A stretch of DNA of 64,000 bases, from assembly GCA_005406025.1 (NCBI GenBank), contig BGZK01000011.1:1288531-1352530 (forward strand), read 5' to 3'. The stretch's first letter is position 1. Each line of letters starts with the position of its first letter. The notes beneath the pieces were generated by a model. That model was not told the DNA's origin. It saw only the letters and a program-made list of their open reading frames with translations, and ran no database searches. The stretch is from Eumeta japonica (Eukaryota > Arthropoda > Insecta > Lepidoptera > Psychidae). Shown piece by piece: positions 12,139 to 23,734 of this stretch. Both the position numbers and the translations under genes were made by a program.

Positions 12139-12202
12139 TGCGGTCAGGATCGAACTCGGCACTTTCTTGTCAAAATGCTCTCGACTACTGAGCTACCGAC
12201 CT
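12139..12202 (-). mobile_element. tRNA-derived SINE head, copy 1
   Basis: On minus, GGTCGGTAGCTCAGTAG gives an A-box-like promoter with a perfect GCTC/GAGC D-stem. GAGTTCGATCC gives a B box about 35 bases on. The anticodon and T arms do not pair well, so this is not a functional tRNA gene. The same spacing and the core GAGAGCA...TTTCGAC or TTTGAC...GTTCGATCC recur at 17885-17959, which supports a SINE family transcribed by RNA polymerase III. Confidence 0.6.
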
Positions 12203-12249
12203 TCGACCCTCAAGCCGATGCGCTAACGCTTTATCGGCTTGAGGGTCGA
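12203..12249. repeat. Perfect 17-bp hairpin beside the SINE head
   Basis: TCGACCCTCAAGCCGAT (12203-12219), a 13-base loop, then its exact complement (12233-12249). It directly abuts the 5' side of the minus-strand SINE head. A fold-back during target-primed insertion, or a TE terminus, are both possible. Confidence 0.85.
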
Positions 12250-13675
12250 GGGTAAAATATTCCAAACGTTTGCAAGAAACACAATCGTCGTAGATACTTA
12301 CAAATCAATTCTTTTTATGGATTAGACGCGACGTTCGTATATCTGTACGTAGCGTAGCTGATTTTTATTAAAGATAGCGGTAGTAAATGCTCAGAAATTT
12401 AATAAGTTTTATAATTATCAAGTAATTATAACTCTACAATTCATTTAATTACTTCGCCTACGGACTAAACCGTGCTTAATGCGATTGGCCACGCATCTCC
12501 TTTATTTTGTACGGAGCAAGTGGAAAAAGCTGTTCCGATCCAGAATTTATTGTCCGCTAGTAATTATTCCATGGTTTTCTTGTTCTTAATTGGAGTGCAG
12601 CATATATGTAAATCATATCATATAAGTCATTCTCATTCTTTGTAATACAAAAGTTCTACGATTCACGTAGATCACAATTTCATTCGCTTCCACATTAAAT
12701 AAATTCACCTTATGTTTACCATTATCCCTAAAGAGTTTCTATGTGTTCCTGCTAAGATTGTCACGTTGGTATTATATAAATGAATGAAAATATGTAGATA
12801 GATTAATATTTAATTGCGATTGTGTGTATACTAGGTTTTATTAATAGCCATCGAAGAGAAGTTCCTGACGACAAATCGCAGTATTATCCCCTAACTCCAA
12901 CGCTGTATCCGTCTGAATACTGAAAATAAATGCCGAAAAATGAAAGCGTGTGATATAAATTATGTTATAGTACACAATATTATTTTTAATTTTATTATTA
13001 AAAATTTGTTTGTCTACTTCTGTTGAACATGCTAATCTCAAAAAAGTATTACTTAAATACTCGTCAAGTTTTCACATATAACTTAAGCGTAGCTTATAAC
13101 TACAGGTTGTACATTATGAGAATCGGTTCACAGAAATTTGGTTTTAAAATTAATTGCGCACGGACTAAGTCGCAGTACAACTTGTCTTGTGCAGATATTC
13201 TATTTTGCTTTCGTAAATGCTTTTTGGACCTCCAATTTCAGAAGGGCATTGTCAGTGGCAATAATTTTATTTTCTATAAGTTAAGTCAGTGTATGCGTGT
13301 GTTAATTTTCGTTTATTGTTATTTTGCCTTCTGCTACATACTTAACCCATTTTCTTATAAACGCAATGAATTTAAAATGTATTAATCTGTAAAAAACGGT
13401 CTTCCTTTAGATAAGTTGAGCAATGAATTTTCGACATAATACTTTTAACTGCATAATGGGAAATTATAAATCTAATATGTGTAATTTTTCAAATTTTATT
13501 ACTAACGATCACTTTGCTGAGTGATATGGGTTATAGAAGTAAATTAAGAGGAAATGGATTTCAAAAAATAATAGCTCAAAAAAATCTACTAAAGGTAATC
13601 ATTTCGAGTAGGTGAACTTTCATGCCTATGCATACAGTAACTTTTAACTGATATTTGGTCAATGAAAATTTGTTT
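12250..13675. other. Unassigned AT-rich DNA
   Basis: The largest open frame here (13023-13385 plus) is AT-rich, and its translation has no recognisable domain and no splice support. I treat it as chance. Confidence 0.45.
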
Positions 13676-14035
13676 CCATTTTATTAATCGACTTCCAAAA
13701 AAAGAGGAGGTTCTACGTTTGTTTGTACGCATGTTCAGTGATAACTTCGTCAGTTGTGGTACGACTTGGAATTATTTTTTATTTGAAAGTATGTGGTCTT
13801 TCATAGTGGTGGAAAAGACTCACGATGTGGTCCCATAGTCACCAAGTCAGGATCAGATGACGGCATCCCAGTAAAATCGAAGGCAGCCTTCAAATACTAT
13901 AAGCGCGTATAGTATTTGAGCTCTTATTATGAATTATTCGATAACTAAAAAAATGTGAAATGTAATAAACTGTTGAAGAAAAAAATAAAGACCGCCTTTA
14001 AAAACCTACTTAAATAATTATATGGACAGACTTCA
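13676..14035. repeat. Ancient lepidopteran-type interspersed repeat
   Basis: The segment begins TCGACTTCCAAAAAAAGAGG, followed by GTTCTACGTTTGTTTG and GATAACTTCGTCA. I recognise this order from memory as a very common moth and butterfly repeat ('CGACTTCCAAAAAAGGAGGAG...'). It includes a perfect 11-bp inverted repeat (CAAATACTATA, 891-901 and 908-918 of the 13-kb coordinate block) around AGCGCG. The exact ends are uncertain. Confidence 0.55.
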
Positions 14036-14875
14036 AATACAACTGATTATTTATTTTTCAACTTGGTTCTAGTAAAAGTAAGCCAAAAGAACATATAATC
14101 TATATCTAAACATGAATATAAAATAGTAAATATTGTGTGGAAAGAGATCTTCTTAAGAGACGTAATTGTGTTTGATTTATTTTTTAGCGGGAATCGACTC
14201 CAAAGAAAACTAATTAGTTGTTTTTGTAGTCTGTTTAAACATTTAATTAAATAAGTAAACCAATATTTGCTGTATAAAAGAATAAGTGAAATAAAATTAT
14301 TCATTTTATTCACTGTTTACTACTTTATAAAAACTAATTTTAGTGAAAATCATGAAGTGGTGTTGGATCAATAAGATCACGACTTTACTGTACTAGTATT
14401 TTGTTCGCCGTTCTTTGTCACAGTCAAAAGTTGTAAGCCGATTTTTAACTATCATTATCCTTAAATGGAGCAAAATTAAACGATGAAGTTTGATTCGACA
14501 TTAATTTTATTTGAAACAAAAATATTTTCAATGTAATTCACGGAGGTTAAAAGAACACACATGACGAACTAATTAGATTTTAAAGGAAAAATGACAGATT
14601 ATTGTGCATTTTAAATTGTATAATAACAAATGACGAAAAATTGATCAATAAAGGACTTATGTCCTATCTTTAAGTGATTAATTATATGTAGATATATAAT
14701 TTAAAAGATTGATTAAAAGTACATAATTATATTATTCAGAACTTTCTCGATTCCGATATTTATTCAAAATACGGAATATTAATAAAGGGCACACATTTAA
14801 GAACGCCAAATTACAATATACAATATCATGACGTCTTGTTACAAAATAAATCACTAATAATTAGAATTAGACCGC
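14036..14875. other. Unassigned AT-rich DNA
   Basis: Chance open frames only (for example 14047-14313 minus). No repeat family was recognised. Confidence 0.5.
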
Positions 14876-15625
14876 AATGTTCTTTATTACACAAATAAAG
14901 AAACAAAAATCGGCCAAGAGCATGTCCGATTATGCTCAATGTAGGGTTCTGAAGCCGTCACTACAAGGAAATGCACTACAGATGAAAAAACTATGTAACA
15001 TTTTTTCCATGCTTCCTGTACAGAATAGGTATAAGCAATTTAATCACCTACAACTAGCGAAAGAAGGAGATACGTCGACTATTACTCTTAAAATAGTGCA
15101 AATTAAAAAGCACCAGCAAAAGAGCGTATCTTAATGCCACTTACGTCCTTTTGTTGAGAAGCACAGTTTGTCGCCAACAACTAAAAGGCAATATATCCGA
15201 CCATGTTCAAAATAATTTTTGTTTAAATTATTTATTAAGCGTTATCTTGGTTATTTTTTCATATTTTTTGGAAATAAATTTAAAAAATAGTGGGAGGACA
15301 CAAATTTCTGCTATTTTACGGAGCGATTATTTACGTAAGAAGAAAAATTACTTATAAACCTTAAAGTGTTTTAAAAAAAACTGTCTAAATATATGCCACT
15401 CGTACGCTGAAAAAAAAATTTCAGCTTCTGTTACAAGTGTGGAGTAACTCCCTATAAATATTTATTTTTATTATTTCACCACCGAGCTAAGTAGCGGCTT
15501 ATACAAGACACCTAACACTATGATTTTTATCATTATATGTCTTGAAATTTTTGAATAAAATTCCTGTGACATGCGGACGGACGGACGGACGAACATGACT
15601 AAATATGAGTGTAGTTTCTCGACGA
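14876..15625. repeat. Ancient lepidopteran-type interspersed repeat
   Basis: It contains ATCGGCCAAGAGCATGTCC followed by GATTATGCTCAATGTAGG near 14910-14950. Towards the end it has CTGTGACATGCGGACGGACG with further GACG units (15566-15594). From memory these are hallmarks of a widespread moth repeat whose 3' part carries (GACG/GACA)n before a 'GGGTTCCG' motif. The open frame at 14877-15134 lies inside it and is not a gene. A related, shorter copy is at 34990-35291. Confidence 0.5.
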
Positions 15626-15840
15626 TCGTTGGAAAACATTCTATTTCTTATTTATAGAAACAGAGTGAACAGAAATTGAAATGTCAAACCAAGGCCAAGC
15701 TACGACGTAAGTGGCTTGCGCATGTATCGACAGGTAAGTCAAATACCACAGAATTTGAAATTAGAGCCATACCTATATGGTGTAAAAACCTACCTGTTAC
15801 AAAACACAATAACTACGAATTATTCTCAGAATGTTCATAA

Positions 15841-15932
15841 TTATTCATAAACTTCTTGGGTGATTTTACAGGTCAATGTTAATTAATTATTCATAAACTT
15901 CTTAGATGATTTTACAGGTCAGTTATCAATTT
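15841..15932. repeat. 46-bp tandem duplication
   Basis: TTATTCATAAACTTCTT begins at 15841 and again at 15887. The two units both run on to GATTTTACAGGTCA, with three or four substitutions between them. This is a simple local duplication. Confidence 0.9.
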
Positions 15933-16427
15933 TAAAAAATAATGGGAGGTGGTGGGGCTGCAATTTTTAGCGATAAGCGCGTGTTCTGATCTCGTCATAA
16001 AAATAAAAAAAAAATCCTAGAATCTAATCACAACGCCACTTACTGTACAAAAATTACAAACCATAACCATTCAGACAACTATTCGAACAGACATAAAAAA
16101 ATTATCATATATGATCCGGTCGTATAGGGGGAGTTCAGTGACAAACACATGCACAGAAGAATTACATATTATTTATAAAGATGTTGTAGCCTGATTTTCA
16201 GTGAAGTCCAAAGTGAGTAGTGGTCACACAAATTAATTAATTGAATATCAGTAAATTAACATAAAACTACAATCTAATTATAATTAATACATCCCCGACG
16301 ATCTTATTACAAATGATATTAATAGGTATTATTTTGATAATCGTAATTAAAGTTACGTATAAAGTGGCCGATTGTTGTGATAAAAGTAAATATTTTTTTA
16401 AATTAAATTAAAAGATTTGCGGACACT

Positions 16428-16430
<3 letters not shown>
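15933..16430. other. Unassigned AT-rich DNA
   Basis: No supported feature was seen. Confidence 0.5.

Positions 16431-16461
<31 letters not shown>
16431..16461. repeat. (AC)n microsatellite
   Basis: About 15 AC dinucleotides in a row. Probably polymorphic. Confidence 0.97.
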
Positions 16462-16463
<2 letters not shown>

Positions 16464-16727
16464 TGGACGGTAGTCTGTCCGAAATTCATGAATTTCGACA
16501 TCGTTTGACCGAACACAGTGAAATATAGTACATGTAAATATATTTTCATGGGAAAGGTTTTTATGCAGTCTATTTTAGCATTCATTGCCGACTTTGTCCA
16601 ATTGAACTATTGAAGCGAACTATTACACCGATTCTCAAAATTATTTCACTAATAGAGAGCACTACATCGAAATAACATATATTATATTTTATAATGACGC
16701 TAGTATTTGCTCCGGGTTATTAGAAAT

Positions 16728-16950
16728 TGGAACCGTAACCGATAGCGGTATCGGATTGAAAGCAAGACGAGGAACAGAATCAAGAGTCAGGGCCAAGACT
16801 GAAATTGAGAACGTAATTGGTTGTCACAATCGAGAGCGGGAATGAGGTTTAAATTGACAGTAAGATCGATTAATACAAAAGTTGAAGGTACACATTTTAT
16901 GCCAATGCGGTCGACGTCACGCGTGTAAAGCTAGTAGATACAAATACGCA
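16728..16950 (+). repeat. Family B degenerate array, copy 2
   Basis: GATAGCGGTATCGGATTG, GAAATTGAGAACG and CAATCGAGAGCGGGAATGAG repeat the GATCGG-type texture. The segment ends in AAATTGACAGTAAGATCGAT, close to the AAATTGACAGCAAAATCG ending of copies at 30.3 and 44.5 kb. ATGCCAATGCGGTCGACG follows, comparable with ATGCGGTTGACGACG at the end of the 41-kb copy. Confidence 0.6.
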
Positions 16951-17884
16951 ACAAATATAAATAAATAGCATAATACGTAGCGCGATTGTGTCTAGGGAAT
17001 TCAAGTCCTGTCCATCTGTCATGTCCGCCTGTCCGAATTATCAACTAATTTGCAAGCAACACGCGACGCGAAAGGCGTGCGTCATATATGAATTTAAATT
17101 ATTCGAGCTGAATATTGACCGTGACTCCACAACGCAGGCGTACGGAAAATTTGTATTTTTGACTCGCGGCGTAACACATACTTAGAATAAAACAACATAA
17201 GCGCTGAATAGGTAAACGTTTACAATAGAAACTTTAAATGCTAGCCAAGGCGTCGATATAAAACTGTACATTTAATCGCGTAGAAATAGGAAAATCCGCC
17301 ATCACCGGCTTTTACTGGTACTATCACAAAAGACGTCTCGCCTCATCGCTCAAATGGAAAATTGTCATGTACGAAAATAACATAATACTATTGTAATTTC
17401 TCGTGACGGGGACAGCGGCGGCAATAGAAACAACCTCCTCTTACCCCAACACCCGCACACGAGCGCGGGTGTTGGCACGGTCGGTTCCCATATAAATATT
17501 GCATTACGACAATTTTAGTAAAACGCGACGGTAGCGCAGTACGACGACGAAGAGCTTTCCTATTGAGTAAAGGGAAATATTTGAGGTTTGCTGTTGTAAT
17601 ATATTATTGTTAATATGTATAATATGTGTCAGGGCTGAGTCATTTTACTCCTGAGGTACTTTCAAGTACTCTATCCCATTATATTTTTATTTTACAGGGA
17701 GGTAGCTTGGAATTCAACTCCCCCGCGTTGCCTCAGTGCGGATCGGGAATGCTGATGATGACAGCATGTGCTGATGATTGTTATCACCCATTTGATGATA
17801 TTTCCAAAACTGAACGCTCAACGTGCTGTTTTAGGCGCGGAGCGTGTCGTTTAATCTGACCTAAGTTAATAACTATTTGGTGAT
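16951..17884. other. Unassigned DNA with a GC-rich hairpin and TATA-like motif
   Basis: A perfect 11-bp hairpin (CCAACACCCGC, 17446-17456 and 17465-17475) is followed at 17492 by TATAAA and then by a GC-richer stretch with GCAGTACGACG. This could be a promoter, but no coding exon follows that I can support. The open frame 17626-17859 has no recognisable domain. Confidence 0.3.
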
Positions 17885-17959
17885 TTCGGCGCTGGTGTGG
17901 ATCGAACATGGCGTTTTCTGGTCGAAATGGATGCTCTCCACCACTACGCCACCGTCGCT
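17885..17959 (-). mobile_element. tRNA-derived SINE head, copy 2
   Basis: On minus, GACGGTGGCGTAGTGGTGG is an A-box-like region and ATGTTCGATCC a B box. Between them, GAGAGCATCCATTTCGACC and AGAAAACGCC align with the 12.1-kb copy. It is not a foldable tRNA. The two copies share strand and head sequence, which argues for one SINE family. Confidence 0.6.
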
Positions 17960-19232
17960 TTTAATTGTGTTATTACGTAATATTTTTTCCATCAACAAAG
18001 GAATGTCCCATTATCAGTTTCTTTTTTGAAGTAAGATCCTTTTCATATATCAATATTATTGCCTTTTTATTTACCGAAAAATATTAATTCCTACGAAATA
18101 GATTTTTCCGGTAGCCTCTTAGTAACGGTATTGCCCGGCATTAAGCACGATCTTATTAATATTTCTTCAAGCAAAAAATATTGCTATTTCTCCACATAAA
18201 AGTTGGTTGTTGGTAGCTAAATAATATTCGGTAGACACATAAATTAATTTTCGGATTTTCGCTCTGACTTTATACTTCTGTCGGTCATTATAGAAAGAAT
18301 ATTTCGTTTGGTTCTCTGCAGGCATTCTAAACAGACGAATTGAATAATTCTGTAAGAGACGAGACCGTGACCGATACAAATGAATTATTTCTCTGAATTG
18401 AATCTCTTTGTGTCCCTGATAAAATAAAACCGACGTACGGCCACGCGTAAGGTGGTGCTCGGATCGTAAGAATAAATTTCTCGAAAAAATAGTCTCCCGT
18501 GAGACGCACAACAGTCGATTCGAAATCTATTGCTTTTGTTTCGCCTCGTGAAAATAGAGAATTTCCCGTTCTCTTGGAGATATAAAGAATAGTTTAACAC
18601 CGGACCGGAGCGACCCTCGGTCCGCATGATTGGCCCGGCGCCGCTCACGTGCACGTCGCATTTATTCATAATTTAAGATCAAGAGAATTTTTTTTCTAGG
18701 GCAACTTCTGAATTTATCGTGTCTATCTCGTGAGAGGGTCTCGGGGAGATCGTATTTGGGGAAGATCTAAAAATTTATTGAAGAAAGACCTTACGAGCGC
18801 GTATGACTGCATCGATTCGTAAATTTGCAGTAATTGCATTTTGCGATTTGTAAATTTGCAGTAATTTGCAATAATTGCATTTTTTTATTTGTATTAATAT
18901 ATATGGTAATACACTCAAGATGTTATAATCTAAATTCGACGGATTCAATATGTTTTTAACGCCATTACATTTTAGTAGGGTTACTTTCCAGATCTAGTTT
19001 TAAATAAAATGATTTAACTAATTTCGATTGTATTGAATAATAAGTTTAAGCTAGTAAATTTGTTTTAGAGAATAAGTTCAGACTTCATTTACGCAATTTC
19101 TGGATATTCAATTCTAGTAATATTCAACATGATAGAATAATTCTTAAATTCTGATTTCATTGGTTATCAGATCACTATAGCTATTTTTGAGGTCAGTATT
19201 TATCCAAAATTATGGAGTTATCTAAAAATGTA
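17960..19232. other. Unassigned DNA, GC-richer at 18.4-18.67 kb
   Basis: Overlapping minus-strand frames at 18167-18669 have no recognisable domain. At 18590-18665 a GC-rich run contains GGCCCGGCGCCGCTCACGTG, with an E-box (CACGTG), and then AT-rich homeodomain-like sites. Such islands can be conserved regulatory DNA, but this is speculation. A roughly 33-bp duplication of GTAAATTTGCAGTAAT lies at 18818-18884. Confidence 0.3.
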
Positions 19233-19292
19233 GAGCGCTGGTGAATTAGTGGTTAAGAATATCGCTTCTTAACCACTAATTCACCAGCGCTC
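19233..19292. repeat. Perfect 27-bp hairpin with 6-base loop
   Basis: The arm 19233-19259 begins GAGCGCTGGTGAATTAG and is exactly complementary to 19266-19292, with loop TATCGC. A second hairpin follows at once: TCGATCGAT (291-299), CCCT, ATCGATCGA (304-312). The first arm, TGGTGAATTAGTGGTTAAGA, looks like a tRNA-type A box. Options are a fold-back of a SINE head, a small-RNA precursor-like hairpin or a TE terminus. No expression evidence exists in the sequence. Confidence 0.9.
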
Positions 19293-19312
19293 GATCGATC
19301 CCTATCGATCGA

Positions 19313-21328
19313 AGGATCATGGATGAATTGGCCAAGGAGGTAACTATTAATGAGTTAAATGAGTTGAGGCCAATTAACTTAAATAAATTAAACCTGTCGT
19401 TCTGTGCCTTTTAGAACATTAAGCCCTTTGTTCCGGATATTGTCGTTACTTTGATGATGAAGATCGTCCTAAACTTTCAGTACGTATTGGGCCAATGTAT
19501 AGAATTTGACGTGTATGCCACCCAGTTTGAAATAAATAGATTCTGGGAGGATATCTCTCAGTAGAGGGGTGATTTAAAATTGACGCAACGTGCTGTTAAA
19601 GTCATATACCTAAAGCCTACTCATAACTCTATCATTTCAGGCATGTAGATACTAAAGGTGATAATTAGCGTCACTGTGAAACTTATAACTCAATAGACAG
19701 GTTTTCTATATAGTTCCTTAAGTGTTCCTAACGCCTAAAACATTTAGTACTTATACTAATTACCACTAGCGGCACTAAGTAAGTGATGACTTTAAGATCC
19801 TAACACAAAACCGAAAACGATATTAACTATTTTACCTACACCGATTAAGAACCTTGACTGCGGTAAAGTAAGCCCTCTTAAAGAACTTCAAGAGTGCATG
19901 TAAACTATGTATAATACAGAAAAAGCAACCTATACAGTGCTTATCAATATTGCAACTCTGTCTATGTGATCTGTTCTATTTTTTGTTGACGTCAATGTTC
20001 TTCTTTATCATCATGTCCTTTTAATTGCATTGTATGGTCTTAATATACTATAGAGATTTTGTAAATTCATCATCACTTTTAAAGACGTAACACTGGCTGC
20101 CTTTATTTCTATTTTGGTTATTGGAAAAAAAAAACTTCTAAAACGTCAGCTGTTCGCTGTTAAAACTACAGTCAGTGTAGTGATATGTTGGACTATGTAC
20201 AGAAAAATAGTATTTATCCTATTTGCACAATTTTCTAACGGAGGAAAAAAAACGCCGCTTCGAAAATCTCTAGCGATCGGAAACTGTGCGACAGTGTTAA
20301 CTTTTAGCCGTCGAAACTAAGAGCCGTTAATTAAACTAACAATTAAAAGTTATTAATTGCTTCAGTTAAGGTTGCCACGTTTGCACAGCGCTCGTGTCTC
20401 GCCGTAGAACACGCGAGATCATTATCTGAAGGGCTTTCAGTCTCATCGGAATAAATATAATGCTTGTATTATCATTTTTTTTGAGTTTAGCATACATGTT
20501 GACGATTGGCTATTTCTGAAAAACATTATTTCCACGCGGTCGTACCGGCGTATATATATTTTACGGGCATACCGCCTACGGGAAAGTGCAGGACGACGTA
20601 GGTCCGATGAGCTACATGGATGTATTATTTATTGGTCGCCGGTGGGCAGCGAGCCTTGATTAGATGGAGTCGTCCCTTCAAAAGAATGCTTTACAAGCTT
20701 ACCATCTGTTTAGACCCGTGTGCGTAAAGGGCGTGTAATTATTAGTTACGTTAGTGTGCGTTACCGTATTTAATGTTACCGTACAAAACTAATATGTCCA
20801 GACATAGGGTATGGGATTGAATGCATGTATATTATGGGTTCTTGTAAACTATGAATGAGAGTAAAAACATTCAAAATCAAGTGATATTCATAAAATTATA
20901 TATCAATAATATTTATTTTTCTTTATTTGCAAATATCAAAATTGTTAACAATTAAGTGTTTACTGGAAGAATTATAAACCTTATAATTGTCGATAAATTT
21001 GCATTTTACACTTATTACTTCATTACAAGAAACATCCTGATAGTCTTTTAATACTTATTTACCAAGTAGGAAAAAGTCTCCATCTCTCTACGTGATAAAA
21101 TTATAAATGACTGAGGGATCCTTTATAAAAAAGTAAGCATCGTGGAAAAATAATAAATTAATACCTTTTCATTTTTTATCAGTAACGGGCAATATTTTTT
21201 TCCTTTTAGGGTAACACATAACTCGCGTCTTAATGCTATTTGAAAATAATGATTTTTTTAATTCGGTTAGCGAAAAGTATATACTCATAAATAAAATCTG
21301 ATTACTGAGGCTTTTTTTATTCTTACAG
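19313..21328. other. Unassigned DNA
   Basis: No gene is supported. A GC-richer patch at 20535-20690 has no recognisable content. The plus frame 20114-20320 is chance-like. Confidence 0.45.
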
Positions 21329-21451
21329 GAATTATTTTTACCCAATTCTACAGCACAAGCCGGTGTTTTAAAAGAAAGAAAACAACAACTTTTTTTCCAA
21401 CCGCTTCTAAAATGTGATTCGTCAAAACCTGTGCCCGCATGGGCTCGGTGA
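21329..21451 (+). CDS. Possible terminal exon (40 codons), unidentified
   Basis: CTTTTTTTATTCTTACAG (to 21328) is a strong acceptor-like site. From the next base the frame is open for 40 codons to TGA at 21449-21451. The peptide begins ELFLPNSTAQAGVLKERKQQ and is reasonably complex, ending PVPAWAR. No family was recognised and no matching upstream exon was found. A chance opening or a TE fragment remains possible. Confidence 0.22.
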   Translation, partial: ELFLPNSTAQAGVLKERKQQLFFQPLLKCDSSKPVPAWAR

Positions 21452-23734
21452 CTACCAGTAGCCGCCGATTTCGTTCACCAGGTTCCATCGAGTTAAGGCG
21501 CTTCGCCGCTGACTAATGATGAATCGATGCTGAGCTAGTGTTGAACAAAAGATAAAAAAAATAAAAAATAAAAAAAAAACTACGAGAAATCAGTTTCAAA
21601 ACATGCACTGAACTTGGACAAATGGTCTGTATTGAAAATTTGTTATCTCTCCAAGAAAATAAGAAAATGCACAATTTAGCTGCCTGTTTACGAGCATCAA
21701 AAGTAATCACAGATATTGACTTATTTTCTATGTAGTTATCAACGTTCTGCATGGCTTAAGGCGTCTTTAAAACATCTATAATGTTCAAAAATAAAAATCG
21801 GATTCGATCACCCCAGAATACCACTGTGACGATTAGATACGGTACCCTACAACGTATCCAGTCAGGACACACACTTGGCAGGTTTCATTTCTAATTTTAG
21901 CGCATCACGCTAAAGCACATTCGGCTGCGACCTTAGTCTGATCCAGAGCGACGTCTTCGCGCTCGTTAAGTCTACGAATGCTTTCGCAAATAAAGCGATC
22001 GCGTCAATAAAATTTTCATGTTGCCGTAAGTTAAATCGCCCGTGTCTGCATTGATGACGCAACACGCTCCGCCGGATGTCACGTTTTAGAGCGCACATTA
22101 GAAAGTTTGATGAGCCGCCCAACAGCTGCCGCTGATGGCTACATAGTTCACGAACGCTGTTTTGATAGCTCGACGAGAGAAGGAGACGAGGGGCGGTGTG
22201 CGACGTACAGTGGAAACTGTTCGATCGGCCCATCGCATGTGAGCCCTTTTGGGCTTCGATTAACAAGTGCGTAATTAGAAATGAAATAACAGTTTCTTTT
22301 TTTATTGTACACACACAGTATCCATACATCCGACTGGATTTTTAAATACCTAGATTTTTGATTGTAGATACAGAAACATATCTTTTCGTATAAAAGTCAC
22401 GTTCGAATATGTCCTTACTAAAGGACGAAGCTATAATAGACGTGATAGAATGTCCATTTTAATACTTTATATTTTTTAATTTAATTGCAAGATCATGGAT
22501 GGATACGTTGCTTGCTACCATAATTATTTGAAACGGTTGTGTACGTATAAAAGAAAAACAATTATCGTGTTTAATTAATATATATATTCTCATCGAGATT
22601 GAAAATTTCCGTTCTCGTGTTTCGTCATTATTAAGTGTCTAAGTAGTTTATTCATACAACTTTTCGTGCTGTTCATTTTGTTGCAATTCGCCACTAGATG
22701 GCCCTGCAGCGCGCCAACTACTATATATACTTCAACTGATCGCTATGAAAATTAATATACGTAGGCATTTCCACACGGAGAAAATTTTCACGTTATCCAT
22801 TTTGATAAATTTGTTTTGTTACTCGATGACGTTTCAATTCGAGAACTTCCGAACAATGGACCGATTGCCAAGAAATTGAGTACACGGAAAATATTTTGAT
22901 ACTATTGATTTTTTCGACTTCAACGAACATGTCAAGGATAGGCGTCCGTCCTCGATATAAAAAATAAAGATATTCATTTTATTTCCGCATCGATATTTTT
23001 CGCTTTGCCGACTCGCCACATACAGGAAAGAGTAGAACAAGTCTGCAGGTCCGGATAATACATATAATATGTAAACATTATAATAACCTGCTGTTATCCA
23101 CTATATCAAAACAAAAACATAGATAGATGGAAAGATAGAAACTACAGTTACAAATAAAGATAAGCAAATACGAATATTTGTATGAAACATATCTAAAACT
23201 AAAAAATGTTTTTAAAAAAGTCAAAAAAAATGCCCTCGCGTTAAGAATTCTTTGCCAACGAATGAAACGAAATTAATTTGCAATCGAATTAACTTTTAAT
23301 CAAATAAACTAATTTTGAATTGAAAAAATGCGATCCATAGTCAAACAATTTTCAAATAATTTACAATTAGGAAAACAATAACATAGTTGGACTTAAATTT
23401 ATAGTTAACTAATTAACTTTAACTTTGAAAATTCTATTCAATTACCTTATGGCAGCTTATATGAAAACCGCTCATATTCGTCAGAACTTTAATGCTATAC
23501 AATAAATTACGTTTTGCTTGCGACTTCATCCGCGTATGTAGACTTACATAGAGAGTCTTTCTCCTGATTTTACTTTCATGCGTACAGCTTCCATACAAAA
23601 GTACAATACGTTTTCTGTTCCCCGATGAAATTTGTAACTCACCTTTTCACCTGTCACACTGTTCATTTAATTTTAAATAATAAAGGGCGAATAAATTTGA
23701 ATCAAGACAACCGTAGATGCCATCAGAATTATAT
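21452..23734. other. Unassigned DNA with a GC-richer open block
   Basis: A minus-strand frame of 139 codons (21910-22329) lies in DNA that is GC-richer than average. Its translation has no signal peptide, repeat or known motif, and another frame on plus is open for over 40 codons in the same stretch. I do not call a gene. Elsewhere there is nothing supported. Confidence 0.3.

Noticed and set aside
12139..12202. Functional tRNA gene
   Set aside because: The A and B boxes are present, but the anticodon, T and acceptor arms do not pair properly. A sister copy at 17.9 kb shares the defects.
21910..22329. 139-codon minus-strand open frame
   Set aside because: It lies in GC-richer DNA where other frames are open too. 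No motif, signal peptide or splice evidence was found, so it is only noted as unassigned.
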